Assembly: GCA_019637875.1 (NCBI GenBank)
Contig: JAHBUW010000017.1
Coordinates: 1 to 64,000 of the forward strand
Direction: 5' to 3'
Length of the DNA stretch: 64,000 nt
Source: Pseudobdellovibrionaceae bacterium
GTDB lineage: Bacteria; Bdellovibrionota; Bdellovibrionia; Bdellovibrionales; Bdellovibrionaceae
Every line of letters starts with the position of its first letter. Within the stretch, counting starts at the first letter, position 1. Positions 34,074 through 43,025 of this stretch are shown here, piece by piece. The notes under the pieces are model-generated. The model was not told where the DNA came from and ran no database searches. It worked only from the letters and a program-made list of their open reading frames with translations. Both the position numbers and the translations under genes were made by a program.

Positions 34074-34861
34074 TCCTTACGCATTCCTTTCGACACGAAC
34101 TTGCGCACAAGCTCGATGTCGGTTTCGAAAAACACTTCCGGTTTTCCGAAGAGCAACACCTGGCCCGCGTTCAACATCGCGACGTAGTCGGCGATACGGA
34201 AAGCCGCGGCCAAGTCATGGGACACCATCACGGACGTCCTTCCGGGATGCGCACGATGGGTGTCGAGAATTAGATTATCTACCATTTCGGTTAAAATTGG
34301 GTCCAATCCAGTAGTTGGCTCATCATAAAATAAAATTTCTGGATCTAGGGCTATGGCCCGCGCCAGCCCCGTTCTTTTCTGCATTCCGCCCGAAATTTGC
34401 GAGGGCAATTTCTCAAAATGCTTCGGGTCGAGGCCCACCTGACGCAACTTTTCGCTCGCGATCTGTAACACTTTTTCGATGGAAAGATCGCGTCGGTGCT
34501 CGACCAAAGGGAAACAGACGTTTTCGATGACCGTCATATCGTCGAAAAGCGCCGAGCCTTGAAAAAGCACGCCGAAGTTGCGGCGAAACTCGATCAGCTG
34601 ATCGTCGCTCATCGAATTCAGATCGCGACCCAAAACTTCGATGGACCCCGACGTCGGACGGAACAATCCAAGAATATGTTTCAGAATGACGGACTTCCCC
34701 GTCCCCGAAAAGCCGATGACCGCGGTCAGCGAGCCCTTCGGGATCTCGAGGTTCATCCCGTTCACGACGAACTCTTTCCCGTCGAAGGTCTTGCGGACGT
34801 CGACCAGACGGATCGCCGTCTCGGGTTTTGGGTTCGTCTGCGGGTCGGTCGTCGTCGTCAT
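34070..34861 (-). CDS. mlaF: Phospholipid transporter ATPase MlaF
   Basis: 263 residues. ABC ATPase with Walker A G-F-S-G-T-G-K-S, signature I-S-G-G-M-Q-K-R, Walker B I-L-F-Y-D-E-P-T-T-G-L-D-P and the switch His in M-V-S-H-D-L. It powers the MlaE permease and MlaD. It overlaps mlaD at its end and mlaE at its start, each by 4 bp, giving the usual mlaEFD order in transcription. Gene context makes MlaF far more likely than a general ABC role. Confidence 0.95.
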   Translation of the reverse strand: MTTTTDPQTNPKPETAIRLVDVRKTFDGKEFVVNGMNLEIPKGSLTAVIGFSGTGKSVILKHILGLFRPTSGSIEVLGRDLNSMSDDQLIEFRRNFGVLFQGSALFDDMTVIENVCFPLVEHRRDLSIEKVLQIASEKLRQVGLDPKHFEKLPSQISGGMQKRTGLARAIALDPEILFYDEPTTGLDPILTEMVDNLILDTHRAHPGRTSVMVSHDLAAAFRIADYVAMLNAGQVLLFGKPEVFFETDIELVRKFVSKGMRKE

Positions 34862-35718
34862 AATTTACCGACCCCCGTGAGCGCGTAGAAGATCCGGATG
34901 ATGTTGGTCGCGAAGTAATCCAGGATGATGATCATGACCATGCTCTGCACGACGCCTTGGTTCGTGGCATCGCCCACGCCCTTCGCGCCGCCTTTGGTAT
35001 GATAACCGCGATAGGTGCAGATCGTCGAAAACACGAGTCCGAACAGCGCGGCTTTGAAAAGGCCCTCGTTGATGTGACGGACCTCGAGCATCCCGCGAAT
35101 TTTGTCCCAGAAGACGGCCTCGTCAAGACCGACCAAATGCACGCAAAGGATCCAGCTGCCGAGCATGGCGACAAAGTCAAAAACCGCCGTCAGAAGCGGC
35201 ATGCAGATCACCGCCGCGATGATCCGGGGGGCGATCAAATACTGTTTCGCATTCACGCCCATCACGTCGAGCGCGTCGATCTGTTCATTGACCCGCATCG
35301 TTCCCAAACGCGCGGCCATGGCGCCGCCCGCCCGCGCGGCGACGATCAAACCCGTCAAGACGGGGCCGAGCTCACGCGCGATCCCGAGCGCGACCACGGG
35401 GCCGACCATGTTGGTCGCGTTGAACATTTTGAAGCCGAGATAGATCTGCATCGACAGCGCCAAACCCGTGAACACCCCGGTCAACGAGATGATGATCAGC
35501 GATTGGTTCCCGACGAACTCCATATGGCGCACGATTTCCAGATACCGGAACGGCGGCTGCAGGCTAAGCCGCAGCGAGCTCAGCATGAACTTCATGATGC
35601 CGCCGGTTTCGGAAACGAAACTCACGAGCGACGCCTGCGCGCGATCGGGCCAGGTGTTGATCCGGTCGCGCAGCGAGGGCTTCCCTTTCGGCACGTAGGT
35701 TTGAGTGGTTTGACTCAT
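34858..35718 (-). CDS. mlaE: Phospholipid transporter permease MlaE
   Basis: 286 residues from ATG 35718, whose ATGA overlaps the alr stop. The family motif M-A-A-R-L-G-T-M-R-V-N-E-Q-I-D-A-L-D-V-M-G-V-N is present in the middle, with hydrophobic helices before and after (about five segments). E-L-G-P-V-L-T-G-L-I-V-A-A-R is also typical. It is the membrane channel part of the lipid transporter. The gene order alr-mlaE-mlaF-mlaD is tight. Confidence 0.95.
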   Translation of the reverse strand: MSQTTQTYVPKGKPSLRDRINTWPDRAQASLVSFVSETGGIMKFMLSSLRLSLQPPFRYLEIVRHMEFVGNQSLIIISLTGVFTGLALSMQIYLGFKMFNATNMVGPVVALGIARELGPVLTGLIVAARAGGAMAARLGTMRVNEQIDALDVMGVNAKQYLIAPRIIAAVICMPLLTAVFDFVAMLGSWILCVHLVGLDEAVFWDKIRGMLEVRHINEGLFKAALFGLVFSTICTYRGYHTKGGAKGVGDATNQGVVQSMVMIIILDYFATNIIRIFYALTGVGKL

Positions 35719-36863
35719 CCGAGGTACTCCCGGGGCACGCGCCGGGACACGCTGGTCAACATCTCCCACGGGATGATGTTCGCGAGATCGCCGACTTCGC
35801 GGACGTCCAGACGCGGGCCGAAGCTCGACTCGCCGAACAGGACGACCTCGGCGCCGATCTCGACCGGCGCGGGGGCGTTAACGTAAAGATGGGTCAATTC
35901 CACGAGAAGAAAATCCATGCTGACGCGACCGACGACGTGGCAACGCTCGCCGTTCACGAGCACGATGCCCGCGTTCGAAAGCGCGCGGTGATAGCCGTCG
36001 GCGTAGCCGACGGGCACGACGCCCAGAACGCACTCCCCGCGCGCCGTGAAGGCCGCGCCGTAACCCGCGGTCTCGCCGGGTTTCAGGTGGTTGATCTTCG
36101 CGATCTGCGATTTGACAGTCATCACGGGATCGAGCTCAAAATCCGTTTCGAAAGGGGTCGCCCCGTAGAGGCAAAGCCCGGGACGCGCGCCCATCTTTTC
36201 CCAAGCCGCGGGCCAGGCCGCGCCCATCCGGTTTTTCATGCCCGTGCGCTTCAAAAGCGCGCTCGTGCTCCAGATGTGCCAGCGCGCGCTGTCGGGTTGG
36301 AACTCTTCGGCCCGCTTCTGGAACTCCAGAAACTGCGCCTGCGTGTGGGAGTTGCCGGTGTCCGCGTCCTCGCCGCTGTGCAAGTGGGTCAGGACCGCGT
36401 CGATCTTCAGCTGCGGCGTTAAGCGCAGCAGTTTCTTGAGCTCTTCGAATTCTTCCTTCATGAAGCCCAGTCGGTTCATGCCGGTATTGATTTTCAGATG
36501 CGCGCGGAAGTCGTTTTGCAGATGGGGATGCAGGGCTTCGACCTGCTTGAGCGTACTGAGCACGGGCGTGAGTTTATGCGCCACGAGTTTCTCGCCGTGG
36601 GTTTCGAACATGCCGAAAACCAGGACCTGCCCTTCGTCGCCGGCCTCGCGCAATTCGATCGCCTCTTCCACGAGGCTGACGCCCAAGGCCGTCGCGCCTT
36701 CTTCACGCAGCACGCGCGCGCACTCGACCGCGCCGTGACCGTAAGCATCCGCTTTGATCATCGGATACCAAGGCACGCCGCCGGGAAGCAGTCCCTTCAG
36801 TTTACGAAAATTGTTGCGCAGATGATTCAAGTTGATCTCTGCGACGGTGGGCCGGATGCGCAC
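35715..36863 (-). CDS. alr: Alanine racemase
   Basis: 382 residues. PLP enzyme that makes D-alanine for peptidoglycan. Lys37 in I-K-A-D-A-Y-G-H-G holds PLP; Tyr268 in A-G-Y-G-A-A-F is the other catalytic base. V-G-R-V-S-M-D near residue 310 is also typical. Standard length. It begins 21 bp after the pseudo-GGDEF gene and its stop overlaps mlaE, so wall-precursor supply is tied to lipid transport at the transcript level. Confidence 0.96.
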   Translation of the reverse strand: MRIRPTVAEINLNHLRNNFRKLKGLLPGGVPWYPMIKADAYGHGAVECARVLREEGATALGVSLVEEAIELREAGDEGQVLVFGMFETHGEKLVAHKLTPVLSTLKQVEALHPHLQNDFRAHLKINTGMNRLGFMKEEFEELKKLLRLTPQLKIDAVLTHLHSGEDADTGNSHTQAQFLEFQKRAEEFQPDSARWHIWSTSALLKRTGMKNRMGAAWPAAWEKMGARPGLCLYGATPFETDFELDPVMTVKSQIAKINHLKPGETAGYGAAFTARGECVLGVVPVGYADGYHRALSNAGIVLVNGERCHVVGRVSMDFLLVELTHLYVNAPAPVEIGAEVVLFGESSFGPRLDVREVGDLANIIPWEMLTSVSRRVPREYLG

Positions 36864-36884
36864 GGGAAACCTCTCGCAAAAGAC

Positions 36885-38411
36885 TCAGATCGGCGGAACG
36901 TCGAAGTCGGGTTTAAAGCTTTGCGTCGGGCGGAACAAGCAAACTTTGTTGCCGCCGCGAGTGCGAATATAGCTGAGGGCTTGCCCCGCCGAGTGATCCA
37001 GCTCGGCCGCGCTCGCGCAGAAGGTCGGATACTCGCTGATTCCGCAGCTAATGCTTAATGGGCGTTCCGCGTACTGAAAAACGTGGGTTTCGATCATCCG
37101 GCGCAGGCGTTCGGCCCGGATCGCCGCCCCTTTGCGGGCGGAATGGGGCAAAATGAGTGCGAATTCGTTATCCAAAGTGCGGCAAACGACATCATTTACC
37201 CGTGACGATTTTTTGATCAAAATCGCGAGCGTCCGGAGCGCCGTATCGCGCACCACGCTGCCCTCCCGCAGGATCCGCTCCCAGTCGTCGAAGGCGACCT
37301 TCACGACCGACACGGCCTTTTGCAGACGGCGCGAACGCGCGACCTCTTCTTCGAGCTTCATGAAATAGAATTCGCGGTTCGGCACTTCCGTCGTGGGATC
37401 GTCGAAGTTGATCGCGTCGAATTTTTTCGCGATGTCGAACTGCGCGTAGGCCTGCGCGAAAACCAAAAACTCGTTGTCGAGCAGATCCGGATCGAAACCC
37501 GATTTGCTCCAGAACAGGAAGAGTCCATCGCATCCGCGGTGCACGAGCAGCCCGCGGGCCAGGTAATCCTGCACGTGGAAACCTTGGCGCATCAGCTCCT
37601 GCACGCTTTGCGGCGCTTCGTTGCGCGCCAGGCTCAGATGCAGATTCTGGATTTCGTCGGTCGTCAGTTTCGCCCCGACGCCTTTGAGTTTTTCGATCTC
37701 CAGACCCATCGCCTGGGTCGCGACCAGATTGTGCACGGTCGGCAGATACTTCAGATAAAGCGCGTGCAGATCGCCTTCCGGGAACGCGCGCCCCAAACGC
37801 TGGAAGAACGTACCGACGATGTCTTCTTTCGAGCTCATCCCGATGTAGGACTGCTGCGCCTCGCGCACGAAGAAGGTCTGCACGGATTTTTGCGAATCCC
37901 AGCGTTCTTGAACTTCGTTGAGATTCGCCTGCAGTTCGTCCGCGCGTTGGTTTGCGGCCGAAATCTCTTCGTCTTTCAAGGTCTCTGCCGCCGCGAACTG
38001 TTCGTTCTGGTAGGTCAGAAAAAGCTCGGACGCGACCTGATCCACGGTCCACTTCAGACGCGTTTCAAGCTCCGGTCCGGACGGAATCAAGTCGACGAAA
38101 TTGTACTCGCGGTAGGGCTCGAGCGCCTTGGCCTGAGCCGCATCGACGACCGGCACGAACATGACCTCGGGATTGATTTCCAGAACCGTTTCAACGAAGC
38201 CGCTGAGGTTCCCCATGATCGCTTCCAAATTGAAGACGACCATATGGGGTGAACTTTGGCGGATGCGCTCGATGCAGGTGTCGTAGTCCATGAACGCGAA
38301 GGACTCGTAGCCCTCCATGGCGAGCGCCGTGCGCATCTGACTTCCCACCTCGATGTCGTGGAAGAAGCAGAAGATCGTGAACTGTGCGCGCACTTCGTTC
38401 GTCAGGATCAC
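36885..38411 (-). CDS. Pseudoreceiver plus degenerate GGDEF domain protein
   Basis: 508 residues. Residues ~10-125 look like a response-regulator receiver, but the phosphoacceptor position reads V-V-F-N-L-E (Asn61 in place of Asp). A coiled coil (~140-175) leads to a GAF-like middle (~190-330). The C-terminal ~165 residues match a GGDEF domain: D-P-T-T-E-V-P-N-R-E-F for the usual D-x-L-T-x-L-x-N-R, and R-T-L-D-N-E-F (411-417) where R-x-G-G-D-E-F is expected. Both glycines and the catalytic Asp are changed, so cyclase activity is unlikely. No membrane segment. It overlaps the histidine kinase gene by 4 bp. Confidence 0.85.
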   Translation of the reverse strand: MILTNEVRAQFTIFCFFHDIEVGSQMRTALAMEGYESFAFMDYDTCIERIRQSSPHMVVFNLEAIMGNLSGFVETVLEINPEVMFVPVVDAAQAKALEPYREYNFVDLIPSGPELETRLKWTVDQVASELFLTYQNEQFAAAETLKDEEISAANQRADELQANLNEVQERWDSQKSVQTFFVREAQQSYIGMSSKEDIVGTFFQRLGRAFPEGDLHALYLKYLPTVHNLVATQAMGLEIEKLKGVGAKLTTDEIQNLHLSLARNEAPQSVQELMRQGFHVQDYLARGLLVHRGCDGLFLFWSKSGFDPDLLDNEFLVFAQAYAQFDIAKKFDAINFDDPTTEVPNREFYFMKLEEEVARSRRLQKAVSVVKVAFDDWERILREGSVVRDTALRTLAILIKKSSRVNDVVCRTLDNEFALILPHSARKGAAIRAERLRRMIETHVFQYAERPLSISCGISEYPTFCASAAELDHSAGQALSYIRTRGGNKVCLFRPTQSFKPDFDVPPI

Positions 38412-41002
38412 TTGCGCTCCCCGGGCTTACGGATGGCGACGCTCGCCCCGGCGACTTTCGCGGTCGGCTTTTTCGCGGCGAAAGTGGGTTTGTCGATTTT
38501 GCCGAAGCCCGTGTTTTCGGGACTCACCGACGGCACCTCCGCCGAAGGGGCGGGGCTGTCGCCCGGAGCGCCCCCGATGGGCGTCAGCGGTCCATTCTCG
38601 ACTTGATCGATCAGCGCCAGCGTTTCGTTGATCGCCCGCTCTTGAATGACGGACGACGAGCCCGCCTCTTCCGGCGGAGTTCCGGCGAGCTCTCCGGAAA
38701 GCTCGAGGCCCACGCCGAGCGGAACCGAAGGCGTCACCGTCAGCGGAGCCTGCGGCGTCGCGCCCGTTTGCCGCGGCGGAAGCGGCGCCGCCGTCGGCGG
38801 CTTTTGCGCGACCGCGGTCCCCGCCGGCGGAGGCTGCCCTCCCGGGCCCGCGGGCATCGGCACGGAACGCAGCGGCGCCGAGGTCGCGGGAGCGGCGGGA
38901 GCCCGGCCCGTGGGATTCGGCGGCAAGTTCGCGCCGATTCCCGATAGCGGAGCCGCGTGCTCGACCGCTTTTTTCGGCGCGACGGGCGGCGGAGCGGAGG
39001 GCGCTTCGGCTTTGCTTGGCGAAAGACCCAATTCGAAATTCAAATCGAGCTCCGGCAACTCACCCAAAGTCGGCGACGAAGTTTCACGCGCGGGTGGAGG
39101 CGCGGCCGGCTGAGGCGTCGACTCAGGCTTCATGAAGGAGCTGAGAGCGGAGGGCGCGGGCGGTGCCATCGGCGGAGGCGCGGCCGGCTTCGATGGCGCG
39201 GGCGGCAGATCGTCGAGATTCGGCAGACTGCGACCCAATCCCGCGGACGGCGCGCCCAATCCACTCGGTGCCGCAGAGCTCGGCGCGACCGGTGACGGCG
39301 CGGTGGCGATCGGTGCGCTCGCCGCGACGCCCACGGGGAACTTCAAGGTCACGGTCGTCCCTTGACCCGCGACACTCGAGAACAGCAGATCCCCGCCGAA
39401 CTCCCGCGCCAGACCAAACGCGGTGGACAATCCCAAGCCCGAATGCTGCGAAGCATTTTTCGTCGTGAAGAAGGGATCGAAGACTTGCCCCGCGCGATCG
39501 GGCGCGATGCCTTCGCCGGTATCCTTAATACGCAAAAGAACATCGGTGCCTTCACTCTCAAGGCTGACCGTCAGTTCTTTTTTCGGCATACGTTCCATGG
39601 CTTCGATCGCGTTATTGAACAAAGCCTCGACGATCTTCATCAGCGCGAGCGGATGCGCGCTGACTTCGGGCATCCGCTTCAGATTTTTTTCAAGCTTGAT
39701 GCCTTTGATCTGCAGTTTGCTTTCGAAGGCGCCCAAGGCGCGGTTCAAAACTTCATTCACCGAGGTCGGCTCGGCGCGGAACTCTTCTTCACCCGCGAAC
39801 GAAAGAAGTTTCAAGACGATGCCGCGACCTTCGCGCGCGAGCTCTTCGATGCGCGTCACTTCCTCTTCGTTCACGGACTTCGCTTTCAGCAGCTGAGCCT
39901 GCGACAGGATCCGGGTCAAAGGACCGTGCATTTCCCGCGCGAGCGCCGACGCGCTCGTCGTATAGGCTTTCATTTTCTCGCGCGCGAGATCCGCGGCCGG
40001 TGTCGCGACCGCCGCGGCCGGAGCCGGCATCGCGGGCGAAGAGGGCGACATCGGCGACGCGGGCGCGGTCGGCGAATAGCCGCCACCGGTCGAGAGCCCC
40101 GTGGCCGCACCCGCACGCGGGGGCACGCTCTTGAGCGCCAACATCATGACCGCCACACCCAAAAGGGCGAAGCCGCCACCGAACAAAAGAATTTGCAGGC
40201 GCAGGCTCGAGACACGTTCGTTCAAAGCGGTCAGGGGACGTGCGAGCACAACGTAGGAGTTCGAACCGGGAACTTGCTCGTAAAGACCTTGCAGCTCGAC
40301 GCCCGCGTTCGTGCGGAAGGTGCCAACGCCCTGAGCTTTTCCGGCGCGGGTGATTTCGGTGACGATGGGATCGTCCTTCAGCGTGGTGCCGACGTAGTCC
40401 GCGGTCGTGTGACCGAGGGCCTGACCTTGTTTGTTCACCAAGATCACCGAAACATTTTGTCCACGCTGACGGTCGATAATGGCTTGGAAGACGTCGGTCT
40501 TCGTGATGACCGCCGACCAGTCGCCGTTCGCGTTCCCGCGCATGATCCACAAAAAGAACGGACGACGTTGCGGATCCAGCAGCGCGGTCAGCGCGGTGCC
40601 GCCCAAAGGAATGTCCCGGGGCTTCAGTCCCTTCAGCGCGATCTGCGTATAGTTTTCGGCCCAGGACTTCACGCGCGTTTTGTCGTGGAAGGCCCGCTGC
40701 TGGATACTCCAGACGCCGTTCGCGCCCAGCTGCAGTCGCGCGACCATTTCGAAACGATTGGAGATGCTGTCGTTGAAATCCGTGGGTTGACCGAGCACGC
40801 GGGGCGCGACGATGTCGAACTGCTCGTTGATGATTTTGAACTCGGACAAAAACGCGGGAATCAGGGCCGCGATCTGCGAACGTGCGGCGGCCTCGCCGAG
40901 AGCTTTGGCGTCGCTCGAGACACCGGCGCCGACTTGGTAATAGGAAACCCCCACCAAGGCGACAACGACGGTCAAAAATATGGCAATCGCTTGTGCGCGC
41001 AT
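38408..41002 (-). CDS. Sensor histidine kinase with long Pro/Ala-rich tail
   Basis: 864 residues. Membrane helices at 5-22 and 268-290 frame a periplasmic sensor of ~240 residues (S-V-I-L-V-N-K-Q-G-Q-A-L-G-H resembles a Cache-type fold). A Pro/Ala/Ser linker leads to the kinase: His359 (A-R-E-M-H-G-P-L-T-R-I), N-box E-A-L-F-N-N-A-I-E-A-M, G1 D-T-G-E-G-I, F-box F-D-P-F-F-T-T-K, G2 G-L-G-L-S. The last ~308 residues are Pro/Ala/Ser-rich and apparently disordered, an unusual addition. First gene of the ten-gene string; its ATG has AGG-rich sequence upstream and a good promoter at 41025-41054. Confidence 0.93.
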   Translation of the reverse strand: MRAQAIAIFLTVVVALVGVSYYQVGAGVSSDAKALGEAAARSQIAALIPAFLSEFKIINEQFDIVAPRVLGQPTDFNDSISNRFEMVARLQLGANGVWSIQQRAFHDKTRVKSWAENYTQIALKGLKPRDIPLGGTALTALLDPQRRPFFLWIMRGNANGDWSAVITKTDVFQAIIDRQRGQNVSVILVNKQGQALGHTTADYVGTTLKDDPIVTEITRAGKAQGVGTFRTNAGVELQGLYEQVPGSNSYVVLARPLTALNERVSSLRLQILLFGGGFALLGVAVMMLALKSVPPRAGAATGLSTGGGYSPTAPASPMSPSSPAMPAPAAAVATPAADLAREKMKAYTTSASALAREMHGPLTRILSQAQLLKAKSVNEEEVTRIEELAREGRGIVLKLLSFAGEEEFRAEPTSVNEVLNRALGAFESKLQIKGIKLEKNLKRMPEVSAHPLALMKIVEALFNNAIEAMERMPKKELTVSLESEGTDVLLRIKDTGEGIAPDRAGQVFDPFFTTKNASQHSGLGLSTAFGLAREFGGDLLFSSVAGQGTTVTLKFPVGVAASAPIATAPSPVAPSSAAPSGLGAPSAGLGRSLPNLDDLPPAPSKPAAPPPMAPPAPSALSSFMKPESTPQPAAPPPARETSSPTLGELPELDLNFELGLSPSKAEAPSAPPPVAPKKAVEHAAPLSGIGANLPPNPTGRAPAAPATSAPLRSVPMPAGPGGQPPPAGTAVAQKPPTAAPLPPRQTGATPQAPLTVTPSVPLGVGLELSGELAGTPPEEAGSSSVIQERAINETLALIDQVENGPLTPIGGAPGDSPAPSAEVPSVSPENTGFGKIDKPTFAAKKPTAKVAGASVAIRKPGERK

Positions 41003-41024
41003 CCTGCGTTACCTGCTGGATAAT

Positions 41025-41054
41025 ATTGTAGTTTTACGCGCGTCTAAGAATCAA
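41025..41054 (-). promoter_or_regulatory. Sigma-70-like promoter of the kinase operon
   Basis: On the minus strand TTGATT (41054-41049), 18 bp, then TACAAT (41030-41025): five of six matches at -10. Its start point would fall near 41018, giving a leader of about 15 bases before the kinase ATG at 41002. Confidence 0.5.
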
Positions 41055-41100
41055 GCGAGACTCCTTTACGTTTTCTGAAAAATGCGACAAACCCTAGGCC

Positions 41101-42690
41101 ATGAATTCCACGCGCTGCGATTTTTTGGTGATCGGTTCGGGACTTGCGGGTCTGGCGTTCGCCCTGAAAGTCGCTCACAGAGGGACTGTCACGATCCTCA
41201 GCAAAGACAAAGTCACCGGCGCGAACACGCCGTGGGCGCAAGGTGGAATCGCCGCGGTCATCTCGAAGGACGACAGTTTCGAATCCCATATTCATGACAC
41301 TCTGCGAGCAGGAGCGGGCCTCTGCCGCGTCGACGCCGTGCGAAACATTGTGGAACAAGCCCCTGATCGCATTCGGGATTTGATGAATTGGGGCGTGAAA
41401 TTCGATCGCCTGGGAAATGACGAAGTCGACCTCACGCTCGAGGGTGGCCACAGTCACCGCCGCATTCTGCACTTCGAAGATCATACGGGTTCAGAGATTC
41501 ACCGCGCGCTGCTCGCGCAAGTGCTGGCCCATCCGAACATCACGGTTCTGGAAAATCACTTCGCGGTGGACCTTTTGCAAGCGCGACATATGGAGACCTC
41601 GGTCCCCGATGACGGCCGCGTTTACGGCGCCTACGTGCTCGACCGCGACAGCGGCGAAGTGAAAAGCCTGACCGCGGGCTGCACGATTCTTTCCACCGGC
41701 GGCGCGGGCAAAGTGTATTTGTACACATCGAACTGGAGCGGCGCCTCGGGCGACGGCATCGCCATGGCTTGGCGTGCGGGCGCGAAGGTCGCGAACATGG
41801 AGTTCATGCAGTTCCACCCCACCGCGCTTTACCACCAAGACACGCGCAACTTCCTAATCAGCGAAGCCCTGCGCGGCGAAGGCGGCGAGCTCATCAACTC
41901 GGCGGGCGAAGCCTTCATGAAAAAGTACGACGAGCGCGGCTCGCTCGCGCCCCGGGACATCGTCGCGCGCTCGATCGATGCCGAGATGAAACGCACGGGC
42001 GCGCCTTGCGTGTACTTGGACATGACCGCGAAACCGCGCGAATTTTTGGCCGCGCGTTTCCCCGTCATCTATAAAAACTGCGAACGCCTGGGTATCGACA
42101 TCGCGACCCAACCCATCCCCGTCGTTCCGGCCGCGCACTATCTGTGCGGCGGCGTCGTGACAGATGTCGACGGACGCACGGAGCTGCCGGGCCTTTTCGC
42201 TTTGGGCGAAACCGCCTGCACGGGACTGCACGGCGCGAACCGACTGGCCTCCAATTCCTTACTCGAGTGCCTGGCCATGGCCCATAACTGCGCGGAAACC
42301 ACGGCACGCGAAATCGCGCCGCCCGCCGCGACTTCGGCCCGCGACTGGACCTATCCCCCGCCCACCGACGCCGATGAGATGATCGTCGTGACCCATATGT
42401 GGGAAGAGATCCGCCGTTTGATGTGGAACTATGTGGGGATCGTGCGCTCGAACAAACGTTTGATGCGCGCTTCGCACCGGCTGGAAAACATCCTGGCCGA
42501 AGTGAAAGAGTATTACTCGGAGTCGCGCGTACACGGCGATCTGCTGGAACTTCGCAACATCGCCATCGTCGCGGATCTCACGATCAAATGCGCGCTCGAG
42601 CGTCGCGAGTCCCGCGGCATCCACTACAGTCTGGACTATCCGTGGGCTTCCTCTGAAAGCGTCGCGAAAGACACCGTTCTCAAGCCATAA
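41101..42690 (+). CDS. nadB: L-aspartate oxidase
   Basis: 529 residues. FAD enzyme that makes iminoaspartate, first step of NAD synthesis. The FAD site is I-G-S-G-L-A-G-L (residues 11-18); then T-P-W-A-Q-G-G-I-A, G-H-S-H-R-R-I-L-H, and A-H-Y-L-C-G-G-V with G-L-F-A-L-G-E-T-A-C-T-G-L-H-G-A-N-R-L-A-S-N-S-L-L-E-C-type end motifs. Standard length. It diverges from the kinase operon with a 98-bp gap. nadA and nadC are not in the window. Confidence 0.96.
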   Translation: MNSTRCDFLVIGSGLAGLAFALKVAHRGTVTILSKDKVTGANTPWAQGGIAAVISKDDSFESHIHDTLRAGAGLCRVDAVRNIVEQAPDRIRDLMNWGVKFDRLGNDEVDLTLEGGHSHRRILHFEDHTGSEIHRALLAQVLAHPNITVLENHFAVDLLQARHMETSVPDDGRVYGAYVLDRDSGEVKSLTAGCTILSTGGAGKVYLYTSNWSGASGDGIAMAWRAGAKVANMEFMQFHPTALYHQDTRNFLISEALRGEGGELINSAGEAFMKKYDERGSLAPRDIVARSIDAEMKRTGAPCVYLDMTAKPREFLAARFPVIYKNCERLGIDIATQPIPVVPAAHYLCGGVVTDVDGRTELPGLFALGETACTGLHGANRLASNSLLECLAMAHNCAETTAREIAPPAATSARDWTYPPPTDADEMIVVTHMWEEIRRLMWNYVGIVRSNKRLMRASHRLENILAEVKEYYSESRVHGDLLELRNIAIVADLTIKCALERRESRGIHYSLDYPWASSESVAKDTVLKP

Positions 42691-42770
42691 ATTTCGTTTA
42701 TCACGAAGATGGATCACCTTGATTTTACGAATCAATCCCTCTCGGCTAGCTTCGCGAGCCAGGAGGATTT

Positions 42771-43025
42771 ATGTCGAAAACCGAAAACCTGTTCCGAGTT
42801 CTGGTCCTGGGCGGCGCGCTGATCGCGGGCCCCGCGCGGGCGCAATCCGAAGTCCGCAGCGAAGCGAAAAACCCCACCTCCGCAGTGGAGGCGATGCTCG
42901 CCCTGCCCGAGGATCAACTCGCTTTCTGCAGCCGCGACGACGAACGCTCTTGCGAGGTCGACGAAAACGGCGAAGCCCGTCCGCAAGCCGGCATCGAGTG
43001 CTGCTGGGGCACGAGCTGTGGTTGA
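42771..43025 (+). CDS. Small exported Cys-rich protein
   Basis: 84 residues with AGGAGG ahead of the ATG. A signal peptide (L-F-R-V-L-V-L-G-G-A-L-I-A-G-P-A-R-A) is followed by a short acidic domain with five cysteines (F-C-S, S-C-E, E-C-C-W, S-C-G). Not recognised. Its last bases overlap the start of the ferritin-like gene by 8 bp, so the two are probably co-translated although one is exported and the other looks cytoplasmic. Confidence 0.6.
   Translation: MSKTENLFRVLVLGGALIAGPARAQSEVRSEAKNPTSAVEAMLALPEDQLAFCSRDDERSCEVDENGEARPQAGIECCWGTSCG

Noticed and set aside
38408-41002. Kinase Pro/Ala tail as a separate gene
   Set aside because: The frame is continuous with the kinase, there is no internal start with a ribosome site, and the stop overlaps the next gene as expected for the full protein.
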